NCBI GenBank assembly: GCA_002360535.1 | Contig: DEQR01000025.1 | Span: forward strand, 1-55,151 | Length of the DNA: 55,151 bases | Reading direction: 5' to 3' | Source: Thiobacillus sp. UBA3361 | Lineage (GTDB): Bacteria; Pseudomonadota; Gammaproteobacteria; Burkholderiales; Thiobacillaceae | Shown here: positions 1-8,275 of the stretch, one piece after another | Position numbering within the stretch: the first letter of the stretch is position 1 | Layout: each line of letters starts with the position of its first letter | Made by a program: the position numbers and the translations under genes | Notes under the pieces: generated by a model | Databases searched by the model: none | Told to the model about the DNA's origin: nothing | What the model saw: the letters and a program-made list of their open reading frames with translations, nothing else

Positions 1-732
1 CTGCGCCACCGACACGCCGATGGCCGCCGGACCCATCAGCTTGAGGATGCGGCGCACGCCCTCGTCGCGCGGGTTCCAGTCCCAGCGGGGCAGCAGGCCC
101 AGGCGTCTGAGGGCGGGAACCTGCAGCGACAGCTGCAGGACGCCGCCCAGGAACGCGCCCCAGCCCAGGGCCAGCACGGGTGGGTCGAACCAGGGCGCGG
201 CCACGGCGGCGGCCAGGATCATGGCGATGTTGAGCATGACCGGCGTGAAGGCGGGCAGCATGAAGCGGCTGAAGGTGTTGAGGATGCCGCCGGCCAGGGA
301 CACCAGGGAGATGAACAGGATGTAGGGAAAGATGATGCGGGTCAGGGAGACAGTCATCTCGAACTTGTCCGGCGTGGCGGCGAAGCCGGGCGCGGAGATC
401 AACACGATCAGCGGCGCGCCCAGCACGCCCAGGGCGGTGACGCAGGCCAGGGCCACGAACAGGACCGTGGCCACCCGCGACACCAGCAGCCGCGTGGCGT
501 CATCGCCGCGCCGGTTCTTGTATTCCGCCAGGATGGGCACGAAGGCCTGGGAGAAGGCCCCCTCGGCGAACAGCCGGCGCAATAGGTTGGGCAGTTTGAA
601 GGCGACGAAGAAGGCATCGGTCATGGCCCCCGCGCCGAAGGCCCGCGCGATGACCAGGTCGCGCACGAAACCCAGCACGCGCGACAGCAGGGTCATGGAG
701 CTGACCGAGGCGAGGACCTTGAGGAGGTTCAT
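1..732 (-). CDS. murJ: Lipid II flippase MurJ (MviN), N-terminal part, runs off the left edge
   Basis: Translating the minus strand from an ATG at 732 gives 244 codons open to the edge. The start reads MNLLKVLASVSSMTLLSR, followed by a VLGFVRD segment, an FFVAFKLPNLLRRLFAEG motif and an AFVPILAEYK motif, which are hallmarks of the MurJ/MviN family. MurJ flips the peptidoglycan precursor lipid II across the inner membrane. The C-terminal half lies outside the window. It is divergent from rpsT, an arrangement common in betaproteobacteria. The family call is confident; only the fragment's missing end is unknown. Confidence 0.93.
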   Translation of the reverse strand, partial: MNLLKVLASVSSMTLLSRVLGFVRDLVIARAFGAGAMTDAFFVAFKLPNLLRRLFAEGAFSQAFVPILAEYKNRRGDDATRLLVSRVATVLFVALACVTALGVLGAPLIVLISAPGFAATPDKFEMTVSLTRIIFPYILFISLVSLAGGILNTFSRFMLPAFTPVMLNIAMILAAAVAAPWFDPPVLALGWGAFLGGVLQLSLQVPALRRLGLLPRWDWNPRDEGVRRILKLMGPAAIGVSVAQ

Positions 733-821
733 GGGCGGGCGGGTCTTGCGGGCGCGGCGCGGAAAGGCGCAATGCTACAGGGAAAGTGCCGTGCAGGCGT
801 GGCCCAGCCGCGTCTGCCTGC

Positions 822-850
822 TTGCAAAACGGGCAGGTTCCCCTTATATT
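822..850 (+). promoter_or_regulatory. Candidate sigma-70 promoter of rpsT
   Basis: A TTGCAA -35 hexamer (822-827) and a TATATT -10 hexamer (845-850) are separated by exactly 17 bases and lie 35 bases upstream of the rpsT start. Four and five of six positions match consensus. Confidence 0.6.
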
Positions 851-884
851 GCGCAGCTTTTCCGAATACCCCAGGAGTTTTCAC

Positions 885-1148
885 ATGGCCAACACCGCAC
901 AGGCGAAGAAACGCGCCCGGCAAAACGCCAACCAGCGTCTGCACAACATGGGCCTGCGCTCCGCCTACCGCACGGCCGTGAAAAAGGTCCGCAAGGCCAT
1001 CGAAGCCGGCGACAAGGGCGCAGCACAGACCCTGTTCCAGGCTTCCATGAGCGTTATCGACAGCATCGCCGACAAGAAGATCGTCCACAAGAACAAGGCC
1101 GCGCGCCACAAGAGCCGCCTGTCCTCCGCCATCAAGGCCATGGCCTGA
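885..1148 (+). CDS. rpsT: 30S ribosomal protein S20
   Basis: S20 is a primary 16S rRNA-binding protein of the small subunit. The 87-residue product begins MANTAQAKKRARQN and is rich in Lys, Arg and Ala throughout, as in all S20 proteins; the length is typical. An in-frame upstream extension exists, but the ATG at 885 is preceded by an AGGAG ribosome-binding site at 873-877 and starts exactly at the conserved N-terminus. The gene is monocistronic: its own promoter lies upstream and an intrinsic terminator follows 20 bases after the stop. Confidence 0.98.
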   Translation: MANTAQAKKRARQNANQRLHNMGLRSAYRTAVKKVRKAIEAGDKGAAQTLFQASMSVIDSIADKKIVHKNKAARHKSRLSSAIKAMA

Positions 1149-1167
1149 TCGAGGCGTTGCCTGACCG

Positions 1168-1196
1168 AAAAGCCGCCATCGAGGGCGGCTTTTTTC
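1168..1196 (+). terminator. Rho-independent terminator of rpsT
   Basis: AGCCGCC (1171-1177) pairs with GGCGGCT (1184-1190) around a 6-base loop, and the 3' arm runs into six T's. An A-run precedes the 5' arm. Confidence 0.9.
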
Positions 1197-1272
1197 ATGG
1201 CCGCGCCGGGATTGGGCCGCGACGAATGTTGCAGCGTAGCAAAATGTCCGGCGTGCCCGGAATGTCGGCCGC

Positions 1273-1278
1273 TATAAT
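1273..1278 (+). promoter_or_regulatory. Candidate -10 element upstream of ppa
   Basis: A perfect TATAAT lies 28 bases before the ppa start. No good -35 hexamer is visible at 16-18 bases spacing, so this is only a partial promoter match. Confidence 0.45.
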
Positions 1279-1305
1279 GCCCGCGCCAAACATCGAGAGG
1301 TGAGC

Positions 1306-1854
1306 ATGAACCTGGATCGCGTGACTCCGGGCGCCAAGGCGCCGGACGAAATCAACGTCATCATCGAAATCCCCGCCCACTCCGACCCCGTAAAGTACGA
1401 GGTCGATCACGAGACCGGTGCGCTGTTCGTCGATCGCTTCATGATCACCGCCATGCACTACCCGTGCAATTACGGCTACATCCCCCACACCCTGTCCAAC
1501 GACGGCGACCCCTGCGACGTGCTGGTGGTGACGCCCATCCCCCTGATCTCCGGTTCCGTGATCCGCTGCCGCCCGGTGGCGCTGCTGCGCATGACCGACG
1601 AATCCGGCGACGACGCCAAGGTGTTGGCCGTGCCTGTCGATAAGCTGACCAAGCGCTGGGCCAATGCGAAGGGTCCCGAGGACATGCCGCCAGAGTTGTT
1701 GCAGCGCATCGCCCACTTCTTCGAGCACTACAAGGACCTGGACGAGGGTAAATGGGTGCGCGTCGGCGGTTGGGAAGACGCACAGGCGGCGAAGAAGGAA
1801 ATCCTGTCCAGCGTCGCCATGTATAACGCCGCGCCCGAAAAACCGATGTTCTGA
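1306..1854 (+). CDS. ppa: Inorganic pyrophosphatase (family I)
   Basis: Hydrolyses pyrophosphate to two phosphates in the cytoplasm, pulling biosynthetic reactions forward. The 182-residue protein carries the family I pattern: IEIPAHSDPVKYEVD near the N-terminus, the metal-binding DGDPCDVLV signature around residue 65, and a C-terminal HFFEHYKDLDEGKWV segment. I chose ATG 1306, which follows a GAGAGG ribosome-binding site, over an in-frame GTG at 1300 that would overlap it. In sulfur-oxidising bacteria pyrophosphate turnover also touches ATP sulfurylase, and the qmo operon lies 0.9 kb downstream, but a functional link is inference only. Confidence 0.96.
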   Translation: MNLDRVTPGAKAPDEINVIIEIPAHSDPVKYEVDHETGALFVDRFMITAMHYPCNYGYIPHTLSNDGDPCDVLVVTPIPLISGSVIRCRPVALLRMTDESGDDAKVLAVPVDKLTKRWANAKGPEDMPPELLQRIAHFFEHYKDLDEGKWVRVGGWEDAQAAKKEILSSVAMYNAAPEKPMF

Positions 1855-1858
1855 TAGA

Positions 1859-1931
1859 AGCGGTCAGCGATCGGCAGTCAGCCTTCAGCAACTGCGTTCA
1901 AGCTGACCGCTGAGTGCTGATAGCTGACTGC
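1859..1931. repeat. Interleaved inverted repeats of the AGCTGAC type
   Basis: Two perfect inverted pairs interleave. AGCGGTCAGC (1859-1868) matches GCTGACCGCT (1902-1911), and GCAGTCAGC (1874-1882) matches GCTGACTGC (1923-1931). The block fills the space between ppa and the next gene and ends 6 bases before that gene's likely start codon. It looks like a copy of a degenerate extragenic repeat. Confidence 0.6.
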
Positions 1932-1937
1932 TCCAAA

Positions 1938-2495
1938 GTGAAAATCTGCATCGTTTCCGACTCCCACGACAACCGCCGCCTGCTGGAGCACGCCGCCTCC
2001 GACGCCAAATCGCGTGGCGCCGAGGCGGTGCTGCATTGCGGCGACATCGTGGCGCCCACCACCCTGCGGGTGCTGAAGCAGTTTGCCTTGCCGGTGCACG
2101 CCATCCACGGCAACAACATCGGTGACCTGTACGCCATGCACCAGCTGGCCCACGAGGCCGACAGCCCGGTGCGCTACCACGGCCAGGACGCCATCGTGCA
2201 TCTGGCCGGGCGCTCCATCTTCATGGTCCATTACCCGCACTACGCCGCCGCCCTGGCCCTGACCGGAGACTATGACCTGGTCTGCTGCGGCCACGACCAC
2301 CGGGTCAGCGTCAAGGCGGTGGACAACGTGAAAGGCGGCCGTACCTGGCTGGTCAATCCCGGTACCGTGGGCGGCGTGGGCAAGGGCCCCACCTACATCC
2401 TGGCTGACCTGGCGACCCTGACCTTCGACATCTACGACGTGCCCGCCGAGCCGGGCGAGGCCTGCAACGTCAGACCGGCCAGCGTGCATATGTAA
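1938..2495 (+). CDS. YfcE/MJ0936-family metallophosphoesterase
   Basis: A 185-residue calcineurin-like phosphoesterase, probably a cytoplasmic phosphodiesterase of unknown physiological substrate. The metal-site motifs are in order: SDSHDN near residue 8, HCGDIV near 34, HGNNIGD near 59, HYPHY near 100, GHDHR near 119 and a final NPGTVGG. The GTG at 1938 begins just before the conserved KICIVSDSHDN strand. An in-frame upstream extension would add eight residues encoded in the repeat block, which I consider non-coding. No strong ribosome-binding site is visible before the GTG. Confidence 0.85.
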   Translation: MKICIVSDSHDNRRLLEHAASDAKSRGAEAVLHCGDIVAPTTLRVLKQFALPVHAIHGNNIGDLYAMHQLAHEADSPVRYHGQDAIVHLAGRSIFMVHYPHYAAALALTGDYDLVCCGHDHRVSVKAVDNVKGGRTWLVNPGTVGGVGKGPTYILADLATLTFDIYDVPAEPGEACNVRPASVHM

Positions 2496-2756
2496 ACTTC
2501 CCTGTCCCTGGGGCGAATCGGTCCAAAGGGAGTGTCCTCGGGCGATTGGCCAGGCGGGAAGGGCGGCGCGATCGGCTGGGTTAAACCATACATCGCCATC
2601 CGATTTAGGCTGTCTATTCCTTCATAAGTACATTCGATTAAAGCAAAGGGCCGGGCGGGGGGGCTTTGCGTTAACATTCGCACCCATTTGGTTGAACCGG
2701 TCAACGGCTCGGTCCGACCATCAAATTTTTCGATCTCAACCCTTCGGAGGCGATTC

Positions 2757-4034
2757 ATGACTGTGGCGACCAACCAGACCATCCTGGTCGTGGGCGGCGG
2801 CATCTCCGGTATGACGGCGGCCCTGGAAGCGGCGGAAACCGGCAAGCAAGTCGTGCTGGTGGAGAAGAACCCCTGGCTCGGGGGCCGTACCGCGCAGCTC
2901 TACCGTTACTTCCCCAAGATGTGCCATCCCACCTGCGGCCTGGAAATCAACCTGCGCCGGCTCAAGGCCAACCCCCGCATTCAGGTCTATACCCTGGCCG
3001 AGGTGACCGGCATCAACGGTGTCAAGGGCGACTACACGGTGACCGTCAAGCAGACGCCCCGCTACGTGAACGAGAAGTGCACCGCCTGCGGCGATTGCGC
3101 CAAGGCCGTGGACGGCGAGATCGACGACGCCTTCAACTACAACCTGGGCAAGACCAAGGTGGCCTATCTGCCGCACGTCATGTCCTACCCCCAGCGCTAC
3201 GTGCTGGACCCCAGCATCAAGGGCACGCCGGACGCCGACAAGGCCAAGGCGGCCTGCAAGGTGGGCGCCATCGACCTGGACATGCAGGAAGAACTGCTCA
3301 ACTTCAAGGCCGGCGCCATCGTCTGGGCCACCGGCTGGCAGCCCTACGACGCCAAGAAGATCACCCCCTACCGCTACGGTGAGTTCGCCAATGTGATCAC
3401 CAACGTGGAATTCGAGCGCCTGGCCGACCCGAAAGGCCCCACCGGCGGCAAGATCCTGCGCCCCAGCGACGGCAAGGAGGCCAGGAACGTGGCCTTCATC
3501 CAGTGCGCCGGCTCGCGCGATGAGAACCACCTGCGCCATTGCTCGCGCTTCTGCTGCATGGGCTCCCTGAAGCAGACCCACTACGTGCAGGAAGCTTATG
3601 GCGACGCGGGCAAGAGCACCATCTACTACATCGACATCCGCGCCATCGACCGCTTCGAGGACTTCTACCAGAAGGTGAAGGCCAACCCCAACGTCGGCTT
3701 CATCAAGTCCAAGGTGGCCCGCATCACCCAGGACAAGGACCAGAACCCGGTCCTCTGGGGGGTCAATACCGAAGGCTACAAGCGCTACTCCACCCCCCAC
3801 GACCTGGTGGTCTTGGCGGTGGGCATGGAGCCCAGTGTCAAGGGCGTGGAGATTCCGGCGGAGGTCATGTCCGATTCCTCCGGTTTCGTCATGGCCGACC
3901 CGGCCAACGCCGGCATCTTCGGCGCCGGCTGCGCCACCAACGCCCTGGATGTGAACCGCGCCGTGCAGAGCGCCACCGCCGCCGCCCTGCGCGCCATCCA
4001 GGTGGTCAATAAAGTTGCTCGAGCGGAGGCCTGA
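2757..4034 (+). CDS. qmoA: QmoA, HdrA-like FAD/Fe-S subunit of the quinone-interacting oxidoreductase
   Basis: The Qmo complex exchanges electrons between APS reductase (AprBA) and the quinone pool. In sulfur oxidisers the expected direction is from sulfite oxidation to quinone. The 425-residue protein has an N-terminal dinucleotide fold (VVGGGISG, residues 12-18), a CHPTC motif at 56-60, a CTACGDC cluster motif at 108-114 and a cysteine-rich segment with a CSRFCC motif near 260, matching HdrA/QmoA. ATG 2757 follows a CGGAGG ribosome-binding site. The stop is 2 bases before qmoB. No aprBA genes lie upstream, so they must be elsewhere. Confidence 0.93.
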   Translation: MTVATNQTILVVGGGISGMTAALEAAETGKQVVLVEKNPWLGGRTAQLYRYFPKMCHPTCGLEINLRRLKANPRIQVYTLAEVTGINGVKGDYTVTVKQTPRYVNEKCTACGDCAKAVDGEIDDAFNYNLGKTKVAYLPHVMSYPQRYVLDPSIKGTPDADKAKAACKVGAIDLDMQEELLNFKAGAIVWATGWQPYDAKKITPYRYGEFANVITNVEFERLADPKGPTGGKILRPSDGKEARNVAFIQCAGSRDENHLRHCSRFCCMGSLKQTHYVQEAYGDAGKSTIYYIDIRAIDRFEDFYQKVKANPNVGFIKSKVARITQDKDQNPVLWGVNTEGYKRYSTPHDLVVLAVGMEPSVKGVEIPAEVMSDSSGFVMADPANAGIFGAGCATNALDVNRAVQSATAAALRAIQVVNKVARAEA

Positions 4035-4036
4035 CC

Positions 4037-6286
4037 ATGGCTGCTGAAAAGAAACACGCTGCTTACATCTGTTCCGGCTGCGGCCTGGGTGAGCGTCTGG
4101 ACATCGACGCCCTGGAGGGCGTGGCCAAGAAGGACGGCAAGATGCAGGTGGTCCGTACCCACGACTTCCTGTGCTCCCAGGGCGGTGTCGCCATGATCCA
4201 GAACGACATCGACAACGACGGCGTCACCCACGTGGCCATCGCCGCCTGTTCGCGCCGGGCCAAGACCGAGGCCTTCAACTTCCCGACCACCGCCATCTCT
4301 CGCGGCAACCTGCGGGAAGGCGTGATCTGGGTGCGCCCGGACACCGACGAGGCACGGGAGACCACCCAGGAAATGGCCGAGGACTACGTGCGCATGGCCT
4401 GCGCCGAGGTCAAGGCCATGACCCAGCCCGCCGGCAACCCCAACACCGGTACGGTCAAGACCCTGCTGGTGGTGGGGGGGGGCATGACCGGCATGACCGC
4501 CGCCCTGGAGGCCTCCAAGGCCGGCTACAAGGTGGTCCTGGTCGAGAAGACCGGCGCCCTGGGCGGTTGGGCGGCCAAGCTGTACAAGCGCGTCCCCACC
4601 CGCGAGCCGTTCAAGGCCCCCCAGGACAACGGCGTCGCCGATCTGGTGAGCCAGATCGAGGCGGACAGCAACATCAAGGTTTACACCAACGCCACCATCG
4701 CCAAGACCTCCGGCGCCCCCGGCCGCTTCAAGGTGGACATCGCCGTGGAGAGCGGCCCGACGGTCACCGAGGACATCGGCGCCATTCTCCAGGCCACTGG
4801 CTTCAACCTCTATGACGTGAACAAGCTGCCCCAGCTGGGTGGCGGCCAGGCCAACGTGGTGGACCAGGCCGGCCTGGAAGCCCTGGCCCGCGCGGCCAAC
4901 GGCGGCGCCATCAAGCGCGCCGACGGCAAGGAGGTGAAGTCCGTGGTGTTCGTGCAGTGCGCCGGCCAGCGCGACACCAGCGGCGAGCACCTGAGCTACT
5001 GCTCCGGCTACTGCTGCAACACCAGTATCAAGCAGGCCATGTACTTCAAGGACAACAACCCGGACATCGACACCGTGGTGCTGTTCACCGACCTGCGCAC
5101 CCCTGGCAACGGCGAGGACTTCTACCGCAGCGCCCAGAACAAGGGCGTGATCTTCTCCAAGGGCGTGGTCTCCGGCGTCACCGCCAGCGGCGGCGGCTGC
5201 ACGGTGAAGTTCCACGACCTGATCCTGGACGACAAGAACGCCCAGATCGACGCCGACTTGGTGGTCCTGGCCACCGGCGCGGTGCCCAACTCCGGCGTGA
5301 ATATTGACAACCCCGTCGACGCCCCGGCCGCCGCCCCGGCCGAAGGCGAAGCGCCCGCCGCCCCGGTGGTGGAGGAGAAGCCCATCTCCATCCTCAACCT
5401 GGACTACCGCCAGGGCCCGGACGTGCCCCAGTTCAAGTACGGCTTTACCGACAGCCACTTCATCTGTTTCCCCTACGAGACGCGCCGCACCGGCATCTAC
5501 ACCGCCGGCCCGGTGCGCCGTCCGATGGATATCGCCCAGGCCCAGGAAGACGCCACGGGTGCGGCCATGAAGGCCATCCAAGCGATGGAAAACGCCGGTC
5601 TGGGCAAGGCCGCCCACCCACGCGCCGGTGACCTGTCGTTCCCCAGTGTGCGTCTGGAAGGCTGCACCCAGTGCAAGCGCTGCACGGTGGAATGCCCGTT
5701 CGGCGCCATCGACGAGGACGAGAAGCGCTTCCCGCTGTTCAACGAGTCCCGCTGCCGCCGTTGCGGCACCTGCATGGGCGCCTGCCCGGTGCGGGTGATC
5801 TCGTTCGAGAACTACTCGGTGAACACGGTCGGTGCCCAGATCAAGGCGGTGAACATCCCCGACGAGTTCTCCGAGAAGCCGCGCATCCTGATCCTGGCCT
5901 GCGAGAACGATGCCTACCCGGCCCTGGACATGGCGGCCATGAACCGCAACGAGTACAGCGCCTGGGTGCGGGCCATTCCCGTGCGTTGCCTGGGCTCGGT
6001 GAACACCATCTGGATCACCGACGCGCTCAACTCCGGCTATGACGGTGTCATGCTCATGGGCTGCAAGCACGGCGAGGACTACCAGTGCCACTTCGTCAAG
6101 GGTTCCGAACTCGGCCGCTACCGGCTGTCCAAGGTGGGTGACACCCTGAAGGGCATGAACCTGGAGACCGAGCGGGTGTTCGACATGGAAGTGGCCATCA
6201 CCGACATGGACACCCTGCCGAAGAAGATCAATGAATACGCCGAAATGATCCAGGGATTCGGCCCGTCGCCCTTCAAGGGCTTCTGA
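4037..6286 (+). CDS. qmoB: QmoB, HdrA/MvhD-like flavin and Fe-S subunit
   Basis: Second flavoprotein subunit of the Qmo complex, 749 residues. It has an N-terminal Cys-rich stretch (CSGCG at 12-16), a dinucleotide-binding fold starting near 143 (VVGGGMTG), an HdrA-type CSGYCC segment, and a linker rich in Ala, Pro and Glu around 430-450. Two [4Fe-4S] ferredoxin motifs follow (CTQCKRCTVECP near 542 and CRRCGTCMGACP near 572). A C-terminal MvhD-like domain (about 615-735) carries four further cysteines for a [2Fe-2S] cluster. The MvhD fusion separates QmoB from QmoA. It is tightly coupled to qmoA and followed 14 bases later by hdrC. Confidence 0.94.
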   Translation: MAAEKKHAAYICSGCGLGERLDIDALEGVAKKDGKMQVVRTHDFLCSQGGVAMIQNDIDNDGVTHVAIAACSRRAKTEAFNFPTTAISRGNLREGVIWVRPDTDEARETTQEMAEDYVRMACAEVKAMTQPAGNPNTGTVKTLLVVGGGMTGMTAALEASKAGYKVVLVEKTGALGGWAAKLYKRVPTREPFKAPQDNGVADLVSQIEADSNIKVYTNATIAKTSGAPGRFKVDIAVESGPTVTEDIGAILQATGFNLYDVNKLPQLGGGQANVVDQAGLEALARAANGGAIKRADGKEVKSVVFVQCAGQRDTSGEHLSYCSGYCCNTSIKQAMYFKDNNPDIDTVVLFTDLRTPGNGEDFYRSAQNKGVIFSKGVVSGVTASGGGCTVKFHDLILDDKNAQIDADLVVLATGAVPNSGVNIDNPVDAPAAAPAEGEAPAAPVVEEKPISILNLDYRQGPDVPQFKYGFTDSHFICFPYETRRTGIYTAGPVRRPMDIAQAQEDATGAAMKAIQAMENAGLGKAAHPRAGDLSFPSVRLEGCTQCKRCTVECPFGAIDEDEKRFPLFNESRCRRCGTCMGACPVRVISFENYSVNTVGAQIKAVNIPDEFSEKPRILILACENDAYPALDMAAMNRNEYSAWVRAIPVRCLGSVNTIWITDALNSGYDGVMLMGCKHGEDYQCHFVKGSELGRYRLSKVGDTLKGMNLETERVFDMEVAITDMDTLPKKINEYAEMIQGFGPSPFKGF

Positions 6287-6300
6287 GCGAGGAGCTTGCG

Positions 6301-6942
6301 ATGAGCAATATGAACGAACAGATGGCGGCCAAGTACAAGAACAACTTCCTCAAGGAGATCGAGGAACAGGCCGAGATGGGCGACTGGGTCAAGATGTGCA
6401 TGCAGTGCGGCGTGTGCTCCGGCTCCTGCCCCACCAACTTCCACGCTGGCTGGGACCATCCGCCCCAGGAAATCTTCATGATGATCCGGGCCGGCAAGCG
6501 GGAAGAGGTGCTCACCTCCAACTCCATGTGGCAATGCACTTCCTGCTACAACTGCTACGTGCGTTGCCCGCGCAAGGTGCCCATCACCCACATCATGCAC
6601 GGCATCGCCGAGTACGCCTACCGGCTTGGGCTGGCGCCCAAGATGCAGCCCAGCCTGCATCTTTCCCAAACCTTCTGGAACAACGCCACCAAGCACGGCC
6701 GGGTCAACGAGGTGCAGCTCACCCAGAGCCTGTACTTCAAGGACGGCATTGGCGCCGGCATCAAGAAAGCCATGGAGATGAAGGACGTGGCCCTGGGCCT
6801 GGTGAAGGCCAAGCGGCTGAACATCATGGAAGCCCTGGGCGGCGGCCACAAGTGCAAGGACGTGGACGGCATCCACAAGATGTTGGCCAAGGCCAAGGAG
6901 CTGGAAGCCAAGCGCAAGGCCGGCAAGGCCGCTGGCGCTTAA
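6301..6942 (+). CDS. hdrC: HdrC-like ferredoxin subunit replacing the N-terminal half of QmoC
   Basis: A 213-residue soluble iron-sulfur protein with two classical [4Fe-4S] motifs: C33/C36/C39/C43-P and C79/C82/C85/C89-P. The C-terminal third is Lys-rich and helical with no hydrophobic segment. In Desulfovibrio-type Qmo, QmoC fuses an HdrC-like domain to a haem-binding membrane domain; here the membrane part is absent. The gene sits between qmoB and hdrB with 14- and 12-base gaps, so it belongs to the same transcript. It probably passes electrons between QmoAB and HdrB. Confidence 0.9.
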   Translation: MSNMNEQMAAKYKNNFLKEIEEQAEMGDWVKMCMQCGVCSGSCPTNFHAGWDHPPQEIFMMIRAGKREEVLTSNSMWQCTSCYNCYVRCPRKVPITHIMHGIAEYAYRLGLAPKMQPSLHLSQTFWNNATKHGRVNEVQLTQSLYFKDGIGAGIKKAMEMKDVALGLVKAKRLNIMEALGGGHKCKDVDGIHKMLAKAKELEAKRKAGKAAGA

Positions 6943-6954
6943 GGAGAATTCGAG

Positions 6955-7851
6955 ATGGCACGCAAGGAATACGCTTTCTACCCAGGCTGCTCTTCCCAGA
7001 AGGGCGCCTCGGCCTCCAACTACCTCACCTCGGTGGAGTCCATGTGTAAGACACTGGACATCAAGATCACCGAGATCCCCGACTGGAACTGCTGTGGCGC
7101 CTCCATCAGCTACGCCGAGGCGGGCGAACTGCCCCGGCACGCCATGAACGCGCGCAACTTCGCCCTGGCCGAGAGCAACCTGCCCGGCCAGGACATCGTC
7201 GCCACCTGTGCTGCCTGTTGGCTGGGTGCACGGGAGTCCAAGGAGCGCCTGGAGCACAACGACCGCCTCATGGCCGATACTCAGGAGGCCCTGAAGGAGG
7301 CCGGCCTGAACATCAAGACCATCCCCGAGATCAAGCACATGGTAGAGGTGCTGATCGAAGACCTGGGCTACGACGAGCTGAAGAAGCCGGTCAAGAAGCC
7401 CCTGAATGGCATGAAGTTCGCCGGCTACGTGGGCTGCCAGACCAACCGTCCCTTCGGCATCCACGGCGAGAGTTTCGAGAACCCGGTGTACCTGGACAAG
7501 CTCATCGAAACCGTTGGCGGCGAGGCTACCCCCTACGACCAGAAGGTCACCTGCTGCGGCGGCGCCCTGGCGTTCTCCGAGCCGGACAAGGCCCAGGCGC
7601 AGATCAAGGACATCATCGAAGCGGCCTACGACAGCGGCGCCGAGATGCTGGTCACGCCCTGCCCCCTGTGCCAGGCCAACACCGAGGTCTATCAGGGCCA
7701 GATCAACAAGAAGTACGGCACCAAGTTCCAGATGCCGGTGCTGTACTACAGCCAGCTGATGACCCTGGCCTACGGCGGCAGCGCCAAGGAAGCGGGCCTG
7801 GACGGCAACGTCATCCGCGCGCGCAAGCTGGAGGAGTTCGCCGGGAAGTAA
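6955..7851 (+). CDS. hdrB: HdrB-like CCG-domain subunit of the Qmo-Hdr complex
   Basis: 298 residues with two complete CCG domains of the kind that bind the non-cubane [4Fe-4S] clusters of heterodisulfide reductase HdrB. The first has C12, C46-C47 and C85/C88; the second has C161, C200-C201 and C236/C239. There are no membrane segments. An AAGGAG ribosome-binding site precedes ATG 6955. In methanogens HdrB reduces a heterodisulfide. The partner here is unknown: a DsrC-type thiol protein, another disulfide, or a missing membrane quinone reductase are all possible. A terminator directly downstream closes the operon. Confidence 0.9.
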   Translation: MARKEYAFYPGCSSQKGASASNYLTSVESMCKTLDIKITEIPDWNCCGASISYAEAGELPRHAMNARNFALAESNLPGQDIVATCAACWLGARESKERLEHNDRLMADTQEALKEAGLNIKTIPEIKHMVEVLIEDLGYDELKKPVKKPLNGMKFAGYVGCQTNRPFGIHGESFENPVYLDKLIETVGGEATPYDQKVTCCGGALAFSEPDKAQAQIKDIIEAAYDSGAEMLVTPCPLCQANTEVYQGQINKKYGTKFQMPVLYYSQLMTLAYGGSAKEAGLDGNVIRARKLEEFAGK

Positions 7852-7875
7852 GCGCCAGGCCCATGCCTGCATGTG

Positions 7876-7905
7876 ACAGGGGCCTCGTGCCCCTGTTTGC
7901 TTTTG
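7876..7905 (+). terminator. Intrinsic terminator of the qmoAB-hdrCB operon
   Basis: ACAGGGGC (7876-7883) pairs perfectly with GCCCCTGT (7889-7896) around a 5-base loop, followed by a T-rich tract. It lies 24 bases after the hdrB stop. Confidence 0.85.
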
Positions 7906-7966
7906 AAGGGTAGAATCTGACCGAGCCGGGGCCAGGTCCCCGATTCCTGATCTCTGTCCTCTGAAT

Positions 7967-8275
7967 ATGAAGAAACCCAAGACCTACGACGAATACGTGG
8001 ACCTGGTGCACCAGGCGGTGTACGAGGTGGACGAGATGCGCTCCGTCATGGAGTACGACCCGGAGAACATGGAGCGCTGGGCGGGTTTGCTCGACCACTT
8101 GGACGGCATCCTGCGTTCGCTCTACGACGAGATGGTGGCCGACACCTACCAGTTTCCCACCGGCAAGGACCTGGGCTACATGCACCTGCTCAACCGCTGG
8201 GGACCGGACTTCCCCTTCAAGCAATTGCTGCTGATCATCAACGAGACCCACAAGAACGGGCTGGACCGTGGCTAA
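7967..8275 (+). CDS. Conserved small acidic protein of unknown function
   Basis: 102 residues, starting MKKPKTYDEYVDLVHQAV, rich in Asp, Glu, Met and aromatic residues. No signal peptide, membrane segment or metal-binding motif is visible. The sequence looks mostly helical and cytoplasmic. I do not recognise a family function. No clear ribosome-binding site precedes the ATG. The stop overlaps the GTG start of the next gene by 8 bases, so the two are translationally coupled and cotranscribed towards pilS-pilR. Coding is supported by this overlap and by GC3-rich codon use like the neighbours. Confidence 0.72.
   Translation: MKKPKTYDEYVDLVHQAVYEVDEMRSVMEYDPENMERWAGLLDHLDGILRSLYDEMVADTYQFPTGKDLGYMHLLNRWGPDFPFKQLLLIINETHKNGLDRG

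Noticed and set aside
332..1303. 323-codon plus-strand frame crossing murJ, rpsT and the rpsT terminator
   Set aside because: It overlaps three well-supported elements in other frames and has no recognisable domain.
2691..2705. GTTGA-N5-TCAAC palindrome upstream of qmoA as an FNR/CRP-type site
   Set aside because: The arms are only 5 bases and the spacing does not fit FNR (TTGAT-N4-ATCAA) or CRP. It could be chance. The 261-base gap 2496-2756 shows no confident promoter.
3785..6091. 768-codon open frame on the minus strand opposite qmoA and qmoB
   Set aside because: It is rich in Gly, Ala, His, Val and Leu with no family motif and lies antisense to clearly conserved qmo genes. It is a GC-skew shadow of codon phase.
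6118..7980. 620-codon open frame on the minus strand opposite hdrC and hdrB
   Set aside because: Same low-complexity shadow composition; the opposite strand encodes complete Fe-S motifs.
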